Below, in pieces: positions 23,229 through 34,745 of a stretch of DNA of 64,000 nt. A program made the position numbers and the translations under genes. Position 1 is the stretch's first letter. The number at the start of each line of letters is the position of its first letter. The notes under the pieces were generated by a model. The model searched no databases. It was not told the origin of the DNA and saw nothing but the letters and a program-made list of their open reading frames with translations. Source of the DNA: Limonium bicolor (lineage: Eukaryota; Streptophyta; Magnoliopsida; Caryophyllales; Plumbaginaceae); assembly GCA_023374045.1 (NCBI GenBank), contig CM041780.1:37277030-37341029 (forward strand), given 5' to 3'.

Positions 23229-26200
23229 TGTAACACCCCAACCGCTAATCCTTCCATTATCCTCTAATCATTCCCATAATTACCTTACTCACAGCGAAAT
23301 ACTCTCTTACTCCCGGCGGGAGATACAACGCCGTTAGCCATCCAAGACTAACAAGGCTACTACTACTTACAGTAACAGTCTGAAGATTAGAATATACCGA
23401 ATACATACTACTTACCTTACAATGCCAAATACTTACTTACACTTTGATTACCGAGTATCCAAAATATATAAATTACATTCCAAGTCTATTCCCAAAAATC
23501 AAGAGTTTAGTACATCTACTCATTTCTACCAATCACAATTTCTTGTCCAAAAAGGTGTACCACATGGTACACCGGCTACTCAAAAAGGCCTTAGCCGTGT
23601 ACAACTCGGTACACCGTTCCAATCTACTAACTATCCCAAAAAGAATTCATTCCGGTCCTTACTCGACCATCACGCCTCGAGGGTACCTGTAAGATAAGAA
23701 CAGTGCCCCAAGGGGCTCAGCTTACGCTGCATATGATAACCGCATACCCCACGTACTAGTGAGGGTACGCCAACTATTTGGTCGAATACATGTGATTCGT
23801 TTCATTCATACATACATACATACATACATACATACATGCTCATACTCAATACAATACAATACGTGCATTTCACAACATACATACATTCAAGCATACAAGG
23901 AAGACATTACTAGTCTACCATTCATACTTACCGAATACTCACCGCAATACGGAGATACACTTCTTCAATACATACACAAGGCTTGTTAGCTTCTTTACAC
24001 ACCCGGGTTAATCGGGTGTACAATACTCTTTTACTCAAGATCAATGACTTACACTAGTCAAGACCGATACACATACAATACTTTACTTCTTACTTACTTT
24101 ACTCAAGTCAAGTCGGTATGACCTCCGGGCAGGGATTACTACATCCCACGACTAGGCTTTAGGGTGGCCCACTAATCTAGGATGCTACCCATTGAAGGGG
24201 TTTGATCCGTGGAAAAGATTACAGCCAGGATTCGGATCCAACCTCTTGTGTTTCCTTATCCTCACGCATGGCCGAAACTATATCGGACTTCTACTCATTC
24301 CATTTTACTCATTACTCATGTTAGGAGTTAGATGGTTAGGAATTAGTAGAAGTCATTACTTCCTTACCATACATCAATACACTACACAAGTACTCATCAC
24401 ATACACATACACTTCATTCTCATTCATTCATTTCACGAATTATACAAACTAAATGTTCAAGAGAATACAACAAGAACAATATAGTTCAAACATGATTAAG
24501 TGCAATAAAAGTCCGGTTTGTGCATTTATCTTATTTGAGTGATCACATAAGCACACAAATCGGGGTAACCAAGTTAGGATACAGGGCATGAAGAAATCAT
24601 ACTGTACACCGTCGTATTCGTACTACCGGGTTCCTTCAGTGTTCAACTATTTGATTCCTATACATACATGAAGTTTTATGATCAATGATCTATTATTGAT
24701 CCAACTCATTTTCTTCATTAATACTTCCAATGCACACTTACTACTTCTTTACATCCATACTTGATTATGAAAAACCATTCTTTTCTTACTACTCCTTAAA
24801 CTTGCTTTCTTACTCATGTGTATACTTTCTTACATTTACTACTTCATTAATGGTGTACTACTACATATATATATATATATGCATATGTGTGTATAGGCAT
24901 TTATATCTATATTATATATATAATATATTATGTATGTACATATGATTACTATAATCACATAATAAAAATATTTATTTTATATTTTTTTTTACTCGACCGA
25001 CCTTACCTAGGGTCGGACCCAAGGTCGGTCGAAGTCAGTAGGTTTCATCGCTGAAGAATTCAGACCCGGCCGACCTTGTAAGTCCGGTCCCCAAGGTCGG
25101 TCCAAGTCAGTAAGTTCTGGTTTCAAAAATTTATGACCCGACTGACCTTGTAAGTCTGGTCCCAAGGTCGGTCCATTCCAGTGAGTTACATTACGTGAAA
25201 ATTTCAAGCCGACCGACCTTGCAAGTCCGGTCCCAAGGTCGGTCCATTCCAGTAGGTTTCATACGGGAAAATTTCAGGTCCGACCGACCTTGCAAGTCCG
25301 GTCCCAAGGTCGGTCCATTCCAGTAGGTACCCGTCTCTATAATTCAGGGCTCGATCGACCTTGCAAGTTCGGTCCCAAGGTCGGTCCGGCCCAGTACTTC
25401 GGTTTTAAAATCTGTTTTTGGTGTTTTACTTTCCCACTGCTTCCCTAACCTTTACCAATACATTCCCCACATGTTTAACACTCATTAAACCCTCTAAATC
25501 GCCTTAGTTCATCCACCAAACACATTACTCAATCCTAGATTTACTTACACATTTTTCCTCATTTCATTCCAACACTTATACTAGTTTTCATTTCACTAAT
25601 GCTATAGATTTTGTTCTTCCCTCTTGTGCTACAGATTTTCACCTTAACTTCTATCCTCCAATACTTCCTCAACTAATGCCACTCCTAGCATTCTAAATAC
25701 ATTATCTTACATCCTAATTCTATCCCATTAACTAGTTCCTCTCCAAATCTATTTCGAGATACTAAACTACTCCCTTTACACTCTCCTAACACACCTAGTT
25801 ACTACCTAGGTTATTTCCTCTTCTTACACAACTAAGTCCTCTAGTTTCTAGGCAAATTTGGACATAGTCTCCCCTATATTTTTAACATTACCCACACATT
25901 GTTTCAGCTCACAAATTGCTCATTCCTACACCTGTTTATCCAATGCATCATGCCCACATTTCAACTCCATTACAACACAACAAAATTCCTGCACATAGAC
26001 ATTTAATACCCAATGTTTCCCCAAGCTTTTAAACATCATTTAAAAACTTCAAAACTGTTACATTACCATTCCTCACTATGCTACAACATACTTACTACTC
26101 ATACTACATACATTACTCATTTTTAAATACTTAAAATCTGTTACAATACAATACACAAAACTAACTCAAGGTAGGGGTATTTACCTTGCCTTGCTAGTTT

Positions 26201-27345
26201 TTCTTTCTTTCCTTCCCTTCTCTTCTTTTCCTCTTTCTTTCTCTCTTGTTCTCGGTTCCAATGGGGTTCACACACCAATGCTACAGCCCATATCAATACA
26301 CACAACTATTTAGGAAACTATCTTTACTAATCTAGGGTTTATGCTTGTTTAAAGTTTAGAATGAAGGATTACCTTCCAATGGATAGATGGAGTGGGGGAC
26401 AGCAACGCAAGCAAGATTCCAACACCAATGATAAAGCCAAAATTGGCTAGAATGCAAGGCACCAAACAAGGGTTTAGTTTGACTTTTCGTTTTGCCAACA
26501 AGGGCTAGAAAAAGATGAGTTTTTGAGATTATTTTTACCTCAAGATAACAAGGAGGTGAAGGTGCTTCTAATGGTGGTCCTCAAGCTCCAAATGCATCAC
26601 ACCCATGGATATGAAAATGGGTGTTTTCGATTTTTGAAAGGAGGAAGGTGTTCACCTTGATGAGAGGATTCCAACGGTACAAGTTTTGTAATTTTTGGAG
26701 AAGGATTAGATGGTTAACAAGAGGAGAGAAGGTGGGTTTTGTGTGGGTTTCTTCAAATCCCCATGGCTATCGCCCAAGGAGGAAGAAAATGAATAGAGAG
26801 GGTGAGGGAAAAACGTGAGAGAGGAGTGGGGGTAGAGGAGAGAGAGTGCCACTTTGCTTTTTATTTATTTCCTTGTCTTTTAGCAAATAAGAGAGAATTA
26901 AGGAGAGTGTGAGAGAGGGAGGGCAAATCGGCCACCCTATACACACACACACACATTTTTGATTTTTATTTGCAACAGTGGACACATTAGTTTTACTTAT
27001 TTGCGTTCTCACCCCACAACTTCCCGGTTGTTACAGTTTTTACTAACCGAAACCCGTTTTCCGGAATTTTCTCGTTGAATTAATTTTATTGGTTCCCAAC
27101 CTTTATTACTATTTATTAATGACTATTTGGTTGACCAAAATTATTACGAGTCTATTTGACTCGCCTAAAGTCACGTTTTCCCGGTTCCCTCGAAAAACGC
27201 GCTTTAAGGTTCGCTTGTGCTTTTAATCCATTTTAAGGATCGGTTTTCTTTGAGATTTGTTCCCTGATGTTTATTTAGATGTAATTAAGCCTTTAAAACC
27301 ATAATTAGCCTAATTAATCACTGTTTTTAATTACGGGGTATTTCA
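23229..27345 (-). repeat. 5' LTR of - strand element, 4117 bp
   Basis: The reverse complement starts TGAAATACCCCGTAAT at 27345 and ends GGGGTGTTACA at 23229. Intact TG...CA ends. It includes a CATA tetranucleotide run near 23808-23838, a hairpin array at 24993-25392, and only a short CA run at 26940-26955. Confidence 0.87.
24993..25392 (-). repeat. hairpin array in 5' LTR
   Basis: Same six-unit array as at 13878-14280, with CGACCGACCTTGCAAG...CCAAGGTCGG inverted repeats. Confidence 0.78.
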
Positions 27346-27429
27346 ATTGCCATGTTTGGCACTCCAATAATCAGTTTTCATCATTTGCACGAGACCATTA
27401 TCTTCCTAACTCATTTTTAGTTCGAGGCC

Positions 27430-27750
27430 TAGAATCAATGCGAGACCCAGCATCTTCATTCAGTGAGAGACCTAGAATCAGTGCGAGATCCAGCTTTTTC
27501 TTCATCCGTTTAGTACGAGACTTCAGTGCGAGACCCACCATCTTCATCAGTGCGAGACCCATCATTTCCTTCAGTGCGAGACTATGCATCTACTTTAGTG
27601 TGAGACCCATCATTTCCTTCAGTGCGAGACCATACATCTACTTCAGTGCGTGACCCATCATCTTCATCAGTGCGAGACCGAGCATCATCATCCAGTGCGA
27701 GACCAGTATGAGACCTAGTATCATCTTCAGTGCGAGACAAGTACGAGACA
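27430..27750 (+). repeat. tandem repeat with CAGTGCGAGACC core
   Basis: About ten imperfect units of roughly 30 bp (TTCAGTGCGAGACC followed by CATCATTTCC or CATCTACTT). The frames through it give repetitive Ser/Ala/Arg peptides and are not genes. Confidence 0.75.
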
Positions 27751-27774
27751 GAGCGTGATCTAAGTTGGCGGGGA

Positions 27775-27912
27775 AGAGGCAATAAGTCCCCATCTTCATG
27801 TCAACTTCTTGGGAGAAACAACTAGTGGGCAGTGGCAATAAGTCCCCTTGGTAATCTAGAAGTTATCCCAGCACCCCAATTAGTGGGCAGAGGCAATAAG
27901 TCCCCATAGTAT
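27775..27912 (+). repeat. three copies of GGCAATAAGTCCCC
   Basis: Three copies of GGCAATAAGTCCCC, two preceded by AGTGGGCAG, spaced about 60 bp apart in the element tail. They precede the hairpin array. Confidence 0.65.
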
Positions 27913-28014
27913 ACCAACCGGAAGCATTGGAACGGGTTTCGGTCCCTAGAAGCATCCGAGCATCATCAGCATATCATATCATCTTCTTTTGCATGACATC
28001 TACATTTGCATTAC

Positions 28015-28370
28015 AGGTTCCCGACACCTTAGAATGTTCGGCATACTTTATTTCATTATAGGTAGTCTACGCCTTAGAATAGCTTGACATAATTTCATTC
28101 ATTATAGGTAGTCAACGCCTTAGAATAGCTTGGCATCACTTCATTCATTATAGGTAGTCAACGCCTTAGAATAGCTTGACATCATCTCATCCATTATAGG
28201 TAGTCAACGCCTTATAATAGCTTGACATCATATCATCCTTATAGGTAGTCGGCGCCTTAGAATAGTCCGACATTACCTCATTTTTACCTTTAGGTGGACG
28301 AAGCCTTAGAATCGCTTGACATCCTTCCACTTTACTCATAGGTAGTCAGCGCCTTAGAACAGCTCGACAT
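28015..28370 (+). repeat. tandem ~58-bp hairpin repeat with changing stems
   Basis: About seven units, each with ATAGGTAGTC, a loop containing GCCTTAGAATAG, and a 3' arm. Arms pair as GTCAA/TTGAC in several units, GTCGG/CCGAC in one (near 28247-28270), and CCGA/TCGG in the first. The loop stays constant while both arms change together. Confidence 0.75.
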
Positions 28371-28474
28371 AACTTGTCGGATTTCAATTGCATGTGGGGT
28401 CTTTTAAGATCCAAAATTTTGGGGTATCACTCAAGCATCAACTAGCCTTTTCATTTCCATTACAAAGTCTAGTT

Positions 28475-28488
28475 GACGGGGGGCAATC
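28475..28488 (+). other. polypurine tract of third element
   Basis: GACGGGGGGCAATC directly precedes the LTR start TGTTATACCC. Confidence 0.68.
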
Positions 28489-28990
28489 TGTTATACCCAA
28501 AATTTCAACCCCCCGGAAGAGAGTCTCTACTAATAGGCTAGTTTGGTCAAGTAACGAGGGTTCCTAGTTTGATTGGCACATTTCAGAGTACTAGGGACAG
28601 CTTAGTCATCTCCAGGGACATTTTCAAAATTTTCAAGGCTCCTAAGCCCCCTATAGGCTTTCTCTCTCCCCAAAGAAAGGGTCAAATCAATTCAAAATGC
28701 TTTAAAATTTTAACCCATGATAGAGGATGACATTTTGGGCATAATGGCGTTGGAATTTTGATTTTTTGAATTTCCAATAATTTTCTAGCAATTTCTTATT
28801 GAATCTGATGAGAAATTGAATTTAAAAATATTCCAATATCCAAAAAATTGGATTCTACTTTAGAAAAATCAGAAATACCATCCTTTACCCATGTTTAAAA
28901 TTTCATAGTCAAATTCCTTTTGGAAGCCCTTGAGCTAAAACGTCGGTAAATCTCGGTTTTTACCGGATTTTTCTATCTTTAAGGAAGCCT

Positions 28991-28999
28991 ATATAAGGA
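28991..28999 (+). promoter_or_regulatory. candidate LTR TATA box
   Basis: CTATATAAGG about 500 bp into LTR_C, followed by a C/A-rich leader-like stretch. This is a plausible U3 promoter position; sequence-only evidence. Confidence 0.45.
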
Positions 29000-29568
29000 G
29001 CCTTATCCCTTGATCAAATCAGAACTCCAAGAACCCTAGACTCTAAAAGAAGGCAGCCGCCTCATTCTCATCACGTTTTGAACTCCAGAGCTACAATCAA
29101 ACACAAAATCTCACCAAAATCAACACCAAAACACATTTTCAACTCCCATCACATCAATAATCATCAAATCACCCTCAACCCACCACCAAAACGTGAAGAA
29201 CACCACCAATTCTCAATAGTCAGAAGCTGGGTTTGAATTCAATCTAGAACCGAGATCAACGAGGCACCGAAAGAATCCCGACGTGAAGAGCCTTGTTGTT
29301 CCAGGAGCCAAAACAGGTTATAATCGCACTTTTCTAAAACCTTACAACTTTATCAGTCTTCAGTCAAATTTTAGGCTCAAACCAACCATTTTCGGCTTCT
29401 GTATTGCTAATTGCTTTTGCTTCTGCCTTGTTACTTGTTTGTCAAGCTTCGTGCATAATTCGACTTCAAATTGCAATCTTTCAATTACTAACGTATTGTA
29501 TACCTTTCAGGCTACACGTACATAAAATTTGATTTGAAAATACCATCGGGAACCACCAGAAACCCCCT

Positions 29569-29826
29569 GTCCGTGGGTGGTCCGTGACCTCGGACCTCTG
29601 GTCCGGGACCACGGACGGGTTGTCCGTGGCCACGGACACCGACGGACGGCGGCGGGATTTTTAAATTTTTTAAATTTAGGTTTTCTAAAATAATGGCCAG
29701 GCCCACGGACATCCTGTCCGTGGCCCCGGACTTTTCAAAATTTTGTTTTCTGTTTAATTCAACTTTTATGTTCACATAGGTTAACTAGGGTCCATGGTTC
29801 GGACATTAGGTCCGTAGCCACGGACG
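29569..29826 (+). repeat. GTCCGTGG/CCACGGAC hairpin cluster in LTR_C
   Basis: Repeated GTCCGTGGCCACGGAC-type inverted repeats. They match the architecture of the GACCGACC arrays in the other LTRs but with a different stem sequence. Confidence 0.72.
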
Positions 29827-31292
29827 GAAACAAAATTTGACCTAATTTTGCCTCTGAAATCCTAGTTTAGGATTTTTGTACTTCCACTTTTATTTTCTGT
29901 CAAAAAATGCTAAAAAACATAAAAAACAGAAGCTCGCGCACTTAGGTTAAAACGACTCGTAATAAGCCGTAATTACACTAAGTAGAGGAAAAACGACTTC
30001 TAGGGGTAATGAAAGTAATTGAACCCTAATTAAGTCAAATATCAAGCCCCCGAACCCGAACTCTCCTTTCCTAATTTGATCTAGGTTAAAATTAGGTGGC
30101 AACTCATAATAGGTTCCAGTGAGCTAGCTTAGGTTTTAATAATTATGGTTATACGACTTAGTTATTAAACTTAGGTTATAAGTGGACCTAAAACCCGATC
30201 AGATCCTAGTCAACTCGAATCAACATAGGGTATGGTTTAAAAATTGAGGCTCACAGACTTTCTACTAACTGGAACTTGGGGGGAGTGAGGAATCCGGGAC
30301 TGACTCGGTCATGCATGTTAAGGAAAGGGGGTTGGTATCTGTATCAGATCCAACTTCTGTTTGAGACTCTCTTTGACTTGTCGCCTAGAGTCGACATATA
30401 GACTCGACCACCTTAGATTACAGTTCAAGGTGGGATGCCAGATTAAGATGGTGCGGTGGGATCACCTAAATCCCAAATTTAAGATAAGTTGTTTATGTAA
30501 CCAATGGAGTTAATAGCTCATTGGCTAGGGTTACTTTTGACCCGACAAAGGTAAACATTGAGTTAAGATACAACCAATTATAATTAAAGAATGGTTGGTA
30601 TAATGAGACCGAGATAAGACTTAAGATGAGATAAGATTGGACTGGGAATAAGAGGAATCATAATCTAAGGAGTTAAAGGCTAACTCACTTACTTAAGGAA
30701 CGCTTTTAAGTCGTTCATTGTGTTTGAACTATGATTGTTCATATGTGGTGTGATGTTATTGTACTTCTTATTTATGTTGTATTGATAATCAACCGTATGT
30801 TATCGATAAGTAGTCGTCGTAACCCCGTTAGCTTGGGGGCTATTAAGAGAATCGTACCAGCAAAGGTGCTGAGCCCTAGGGGCATCCATATTTATTTTGT
30901 AGGTGAACACAGAAGACGGTCGTCATGTGAGTATGATCGGGTAGAAGTACTTCGAGTTGTTTTCCTTTTGTTACACGAGTTGTGCATGTACACTCGTTTA
31001 GTAGATGATATGAGATGTAGTATGATGTATTAGGATATGAGAAACTTGTACTAAGAATATGTATTTGGTTAAGATTTAGTATACACTAATGTTCGGTATA
31101 TTCGGGTCCATCAGACCGTAGCTAGATCTTGGAGTATTTAGTATGCCTAGTTAGTCACGTGGGTGACTAACGGCAGTAACACCAATTGTTGTAAGAATTC
31201 CGCTGCAATGTTGATATATGTAAATGGAGATTTATGAGATGAGTATGGCTTTAAGAGTTGGGGTGTTACATCTTCAATGATTTTTTTTACAG

Positions 31293-31394
31293 ATTATACG
31301 TTTTGCAAAGAAACCGCATCATCCCGATGCAGTTTTGGGCAAAGAAGTGTGGGCAGCAGTTTCTAGGAAAATAAAAACGGAAATTGTGCGTTAA
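31293..31394 (+). CDS. possible terminal exon of a host gene
   Basis: After a T-rich tract ending TTTTACAG, a 34-codon open stretch ends in TAA at 31392-31394. Its translation (RFAKKPHHPDAVLGKEVW, then RKIKTEIVR) has protein-like composition with a Lys-rich basic end. I do not recognise the family. LTR_C ends only 22 bp upstream, so any upstream exons would lie beyond the nested retroelements. It may equally be an isolated remnant. Confidence 0.35.
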   Translation: MIRFAKKPHHPDAVLGKEVWAAVSRKIKTEIVR

Positions 31395-31494
31395 CCAACT
31401 AATGACTAATATGGTCTGATGACTGATTTCAACACTAGAAGATTGTTTAAAAACCAATATAAGTTGTTCTTTTTGTATTAGATTTTTTGAACTA

Positions 31495-31575
31495 ATTAAC
31501 CAACTGATAATGCGTAAACCAATTGATTAACCAACTGATAATACATAAACCAACTAATTAACCAACTGATAATGG
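31495..31575 (+). repeat. short tandem repeat AACCAACTGATAAT
   Basis: Three to four units of about 28 bp (TTAACCAACTGATAATRCRTAAACCAA) downstream of the putative exon. Confidence 0.65.
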
Positions 31576-31859
31576 ATGCTGGTTTTGAATAAACTTCATG
31601 GGTAGATGATACCCGACCCATAATACACCCAAAAGAATGGGCTGAGTTGATTGCATCTGATTAATGGATAAACTAGCTAAAGTTTGTGCAAAAGAATTGG
31701 GCCTTAAAGCAACTCAATGGGTTTTCACAGCCGTTAGACAGGAAATGCTCCAGTAGTGAGAGTTCAAATGTAAAAAGGGGAAATTCTTATTTAAAAAAAA
31801 CGTGTAGATTATGGAGTCAGCCCGTGTGATGTTTGGTACGGCAAGATGAGTTGGCAGTC

Positions 31860-32905
31860 CAGTCAGTTGTTGACTGGATTGTTTTTTCTTATATTAACTT
31901 CAATTGATTATAATTTTTAAAATATAAGTCCAAAATGTAAAAAAAATTGTACCATTGTTCACCTAAATTCAAGCTCTTCAAAATAAGAACAGTCATGGAT
32001 ATGTTTTGACAACTTTAAAAATTTATATTGATTACATGTATATATCCATATATATCAATGAGACTTATGATCCATAACATTATTTTAGTGTATCATTGTA
32101 AACACATAACATCATTTTAGTGTATCATAATATCAATTTTAATGAAGCATAATATTAAAATTAATGAATTATATCTTTATTTTAGTGTGTCATTGCAAAC
32201 ATATAAGAAAAAAATTTTACAGAATAATACAACACAAAATAATATTTGGTATATATGAAAAATACAAGATTTACCATATAAGGTTTAAAATACACCATAC
32301 AACAATAATAATACACTAAAAACAATAATGATTTTATCAATTCCGAAGTTTGTTATTTATTTCACCACTTATTAGTTAACGAATCATAATATCAATAATG
32401 AATCATAGTACCAAAATTAATGAATCATATCTTCATTTTAGTGTATCATCGTAAACATATAACAATAACAAATTTCAAACAATAATACATCACAAAATAA
32501 TATTTGGTATGTATGAAAAATACATGATTCATCATATAAGGTTTAAAATATACCATACAACAATAATATACACTACAAACAATAATGATTTTTATTGGTT
32601 CCAAAGTTTGTAATCTAATTCACCACTTATTACTTAATGAATCATAATATCAATTAAATGAATCATAATACAAAATTAATGAATCATATATCATTTTATT
32701 GTATCATCGTATACATGTAAAAATAATTTTTAAGTTGTTAAAACATATCCATGACTGGTCTTGTTTTAAAAAGCTTGAATTTAGGTGAACAATGATATAA
32801 TTTTTGTTTCATTTTGGACTTATATATTAAAAGTTATAACTATTAAATGTTTTAGTAAAAAGATAGCCTAATCAGTAAAACAATCCAATCAGCACTCCTA
32901 ACTTA
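31860..32905. mobile_element. foldback element FB1 with internal tandem array
   Basis: Inverted arms of about 180 bp (near 31880-32050 and 32700-32905) share TATAAGTCCAAAATG and GTTCACCTAAATTCAAGC on opposite strands. Between them are about 2.5 copies of a ~245 bp AT-rich unit (AATGAATCATATC, TTTTAGTGTATCAT). No coding region, so it is non-autonomous. Related arms flank FB2 and FB3. Boundaries are approximate. Confidence 0.72.
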
Positions 32906-32950
32906 AATACACGCGGACTGGCATCGAATTTACCTTTAAAAAAAGGGAAT

Positions 32951-33348
32951 ATTCACAATATACCCATTTTTTCTTTCGTAATTCACAATATACCCCTGTT
33001 GGTTTTCATAATTCAACTTTATACATGCTTAAATGTAATCCAAAATTGATGAAACTTGACATGGACGATGCTAAAGTGTATATTGGTCCAATATCAAATT
33101 TGAAGTTTTTAAGCTCATATGTGACATGTGGGACCCAATGAACATGTCACAATTTTATTGGATCCCACAGGTCACATGTGAGCTTAAAAGACTTCAAATT
33201 TGATTAGACCAAAATATAACACTTTAGCATCGTCCATGTCAAGTTTCATCAATTTTGTACAACATTTAAGTATGTTTAAAGTTGAATTACGAAAACCAAC
33301 ATGGGTATATTATGAATTATGAAAGAAAAAAAGGGGTATATTGTGAAT
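32951..33348. mobile_element. foldback MITE, ~398 bp
   Basis: Nearly whole-length palindrome: ATTCACAATATACCC at the left end, its reverse complement at the right end, and arms of ~180 bp that also contain matching CATGGACGATGCTAAAGTG and CACATGTGAGCTTAA segments. No coding capacity. It would form a long RNA hairpin if transcribed. Confidence 0.82.
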
Positions 33349-33489
33349 TTTCAAAAAAAAAAAGACAAAAGGGTATTTTAGTCCGAATTAGAGCACGGCG
33401 TTGTTGACTTCGGCCCTGTTGAATTCAAGATGTAAAATCAAGTCAATCGATAGCATGACTTTGTCGACTGACGAACAGCCACTACTTAC

Positions 33490-34745
33490 GTTGGCGGCGG
33501 GAAGACAATATACAAGTGGGTCGTCACCCTCAAGGGGGATAATGTAACATTTTAAATCGAAGTCAATGAACTCCAGGTTTACTATTGTTTAATTGAAAAC
33601 AATGTCATAAACAATGTTAAAGTGGGGTTTGTGGATGATTGCACCTGTGTTGTGTGGATCGTTTGTTTAACACCCGATTCCTATGCCTCACATGATTTTT
33701 CAAACAAATCAGAAGTCAAGATATCAACCACCATTCGACGAGCTTAGCTGATAATATGACAAATTCACCAACTTTGAGTAATATACATACTACGCCACCA
33801 TTAGGTCATACAAGATGGCTCGTACAGCATAAGAAAAGTAAAGCATCACCAAGAAAGGCTGCCTCATTTTCTAGGAATGAATTCCGGTCAAAGAATGAAA
33901 TGCCCGATCAATTCCTCCATGGATGTGAGCTAAGGACAACCATGTCCATTGCTTCTTCAATTGTTGGGCAGTTTTTAAGACTTAGGATTTGGTTGATGTT
34001 AATAGTGTCCCTTTCACTGTAGATGGGTTGATTAATTTGTTCTACCGAATGGCTAATGTTTGGAGCGCTAAGAAGCTCTCCTATATTGCTAACAACTTTT
34101 GGGTTATCTATACTATCAGGAATAAGTCAAGCATAATAGTGAACTTTCTTGATGGAGAACGGTTGAAAACAACAAAGTCTTCATTGAAGCCTTCATCCAG
34201 GTAATGCAGCAGGATAAGGTTTCTATTGATGTTGTCCAGTAGACCCCTCCCCCTATGGTTTTTCTAACATTAGTACTGGTATGCACAAAAGTCATGGTAG
34301 AGATCTTATTATTGTTGGGTTGTTCCGTAAGGAGCATAGTTTGCCTATGGCTGCTTTCAATCGAAAATTTTCTAATATTACTAAGGTGCAGGTGATTGAC
34401 ATCAAAACAAAGAGAATTGTTATGGAACTTGCCTCCTCGGTGGGGTACATTTACTTTGATTAAGCTAAGAAGTACTTCAAAGATGTTCTTAGAGATGGAG
34501 ATGAAAGCTGGGATAGTTACTTGTGGGAAGAAGTTATTAATGTCAGGAATATTATGCCTTATTTCTCTAATATTGTTTGTGGTGATATTACATCTTATAA
34601 TAATTATCCTATTTAGCTTATCTGTAATGCTGGCAACCACCAATTAGATGGGAACCGTTGGGTAGGGGAGGATAATCCCCTTAATATTTGTATTGCTTGT
34701 AAGCTGGATGAGGAATCTGCAGATTGATAGGGCTTATGCCCTCTC
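33490..34745 (+). pseudogene. decayed coding region of unknown family
   Basis: Several open + strand stretches in changing frames have protein-like composition: 33498-33730 (GGGKTIYKWVVTLKGDNVTF, stop, IEVNELQVYCLIENNV), 33756-34022, 33989-34204 (VDGLINLFYRMANVW) and 34281-34740 (GRDLIIVGLFRKEHSLPM...ELASSVGYIYFD, stop, AKKYFKDVLRDGDESWDSY). They are separated by stops at 34461-34463 and 34614-34616 and by frame changes. I do not recognise a domain. A 175-codon frame on the other strand over 34116-34643 is judged to be its shadow. It could be a remnant of a transposon protein or a dead host gene. Confidence 0.45.

Larger units (their letters stand above)
13535..27345 (-). mobile_element. chromovirus with extra AlkB-like ORF, nearly complete
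   Basis: Read on the - strand the order is 5' LTR (27345-23229), PBS, gag, AlkB-like ORF, pol, two polypurine tracts, and a 3' LTR (16586-13535) lacking its last ~1.4 kb. Pol is of the same kind as at position 1. The element carries a dioxygenase ORF between gag and pol, which standard Tekay/Del elements do not have. Coding parts stay in frame and are interrupted mainly by nonsense changes of the C-to-T or G-to-A type, so the copy is defective. The five bases outside the 5' LTR are ATTGC; no matching duplication can be confirmed at the truncated end. Confidence 0.88.
27346..31270 (+). mobile_element. 3' tail plus LTR of a third LTR retrotransposon
   Basis: A 1.1 kb repeat-rich non-coding tail, a polypurine tract and a complete 2.8 kb LTR. 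The rest of the element was displaced by the - strand chromovirus or lost. No coding region survives, so the clade is unknown; the TGTTATACCC start and GGGTGTTACA end resemble the Ty3-type LTRs nearby. Confidence 0.7.
28489..31270 (+). repeat. 3' LTR (LTR_C), 2782 bp
   Basis: Starts TGTTATACCCAAAATTTC and ends GGGGTGTTACA. It contains a plausible TATATAAGG at 28992 with the putative transcript start downstream, a hairpin array at 29569-29826, and a CCAGCAAAGGTGCTGAGCCC hairpin near 30855 shared with the LARD LTR. The five bases after it are TCTTC. Confidence 0.78.

Noticed and set aside
27430..27750. Repetitive Ser/Ala/Arg ORFs on both strands
   Set aside because: Products of the CAGTGCGAGACC tandem repeat.
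28015..28370. CRISPR-like regular repeats
   Set aside because: Eukaryotic retroelement tail; the spacers are also repeated and arms covary as hairpins.
34116..34643. 175-codon - strand ORF
   Set aside because: It lies opposite the decayed + strand coding stretch, whose composition is more protein-like. No domain seen.
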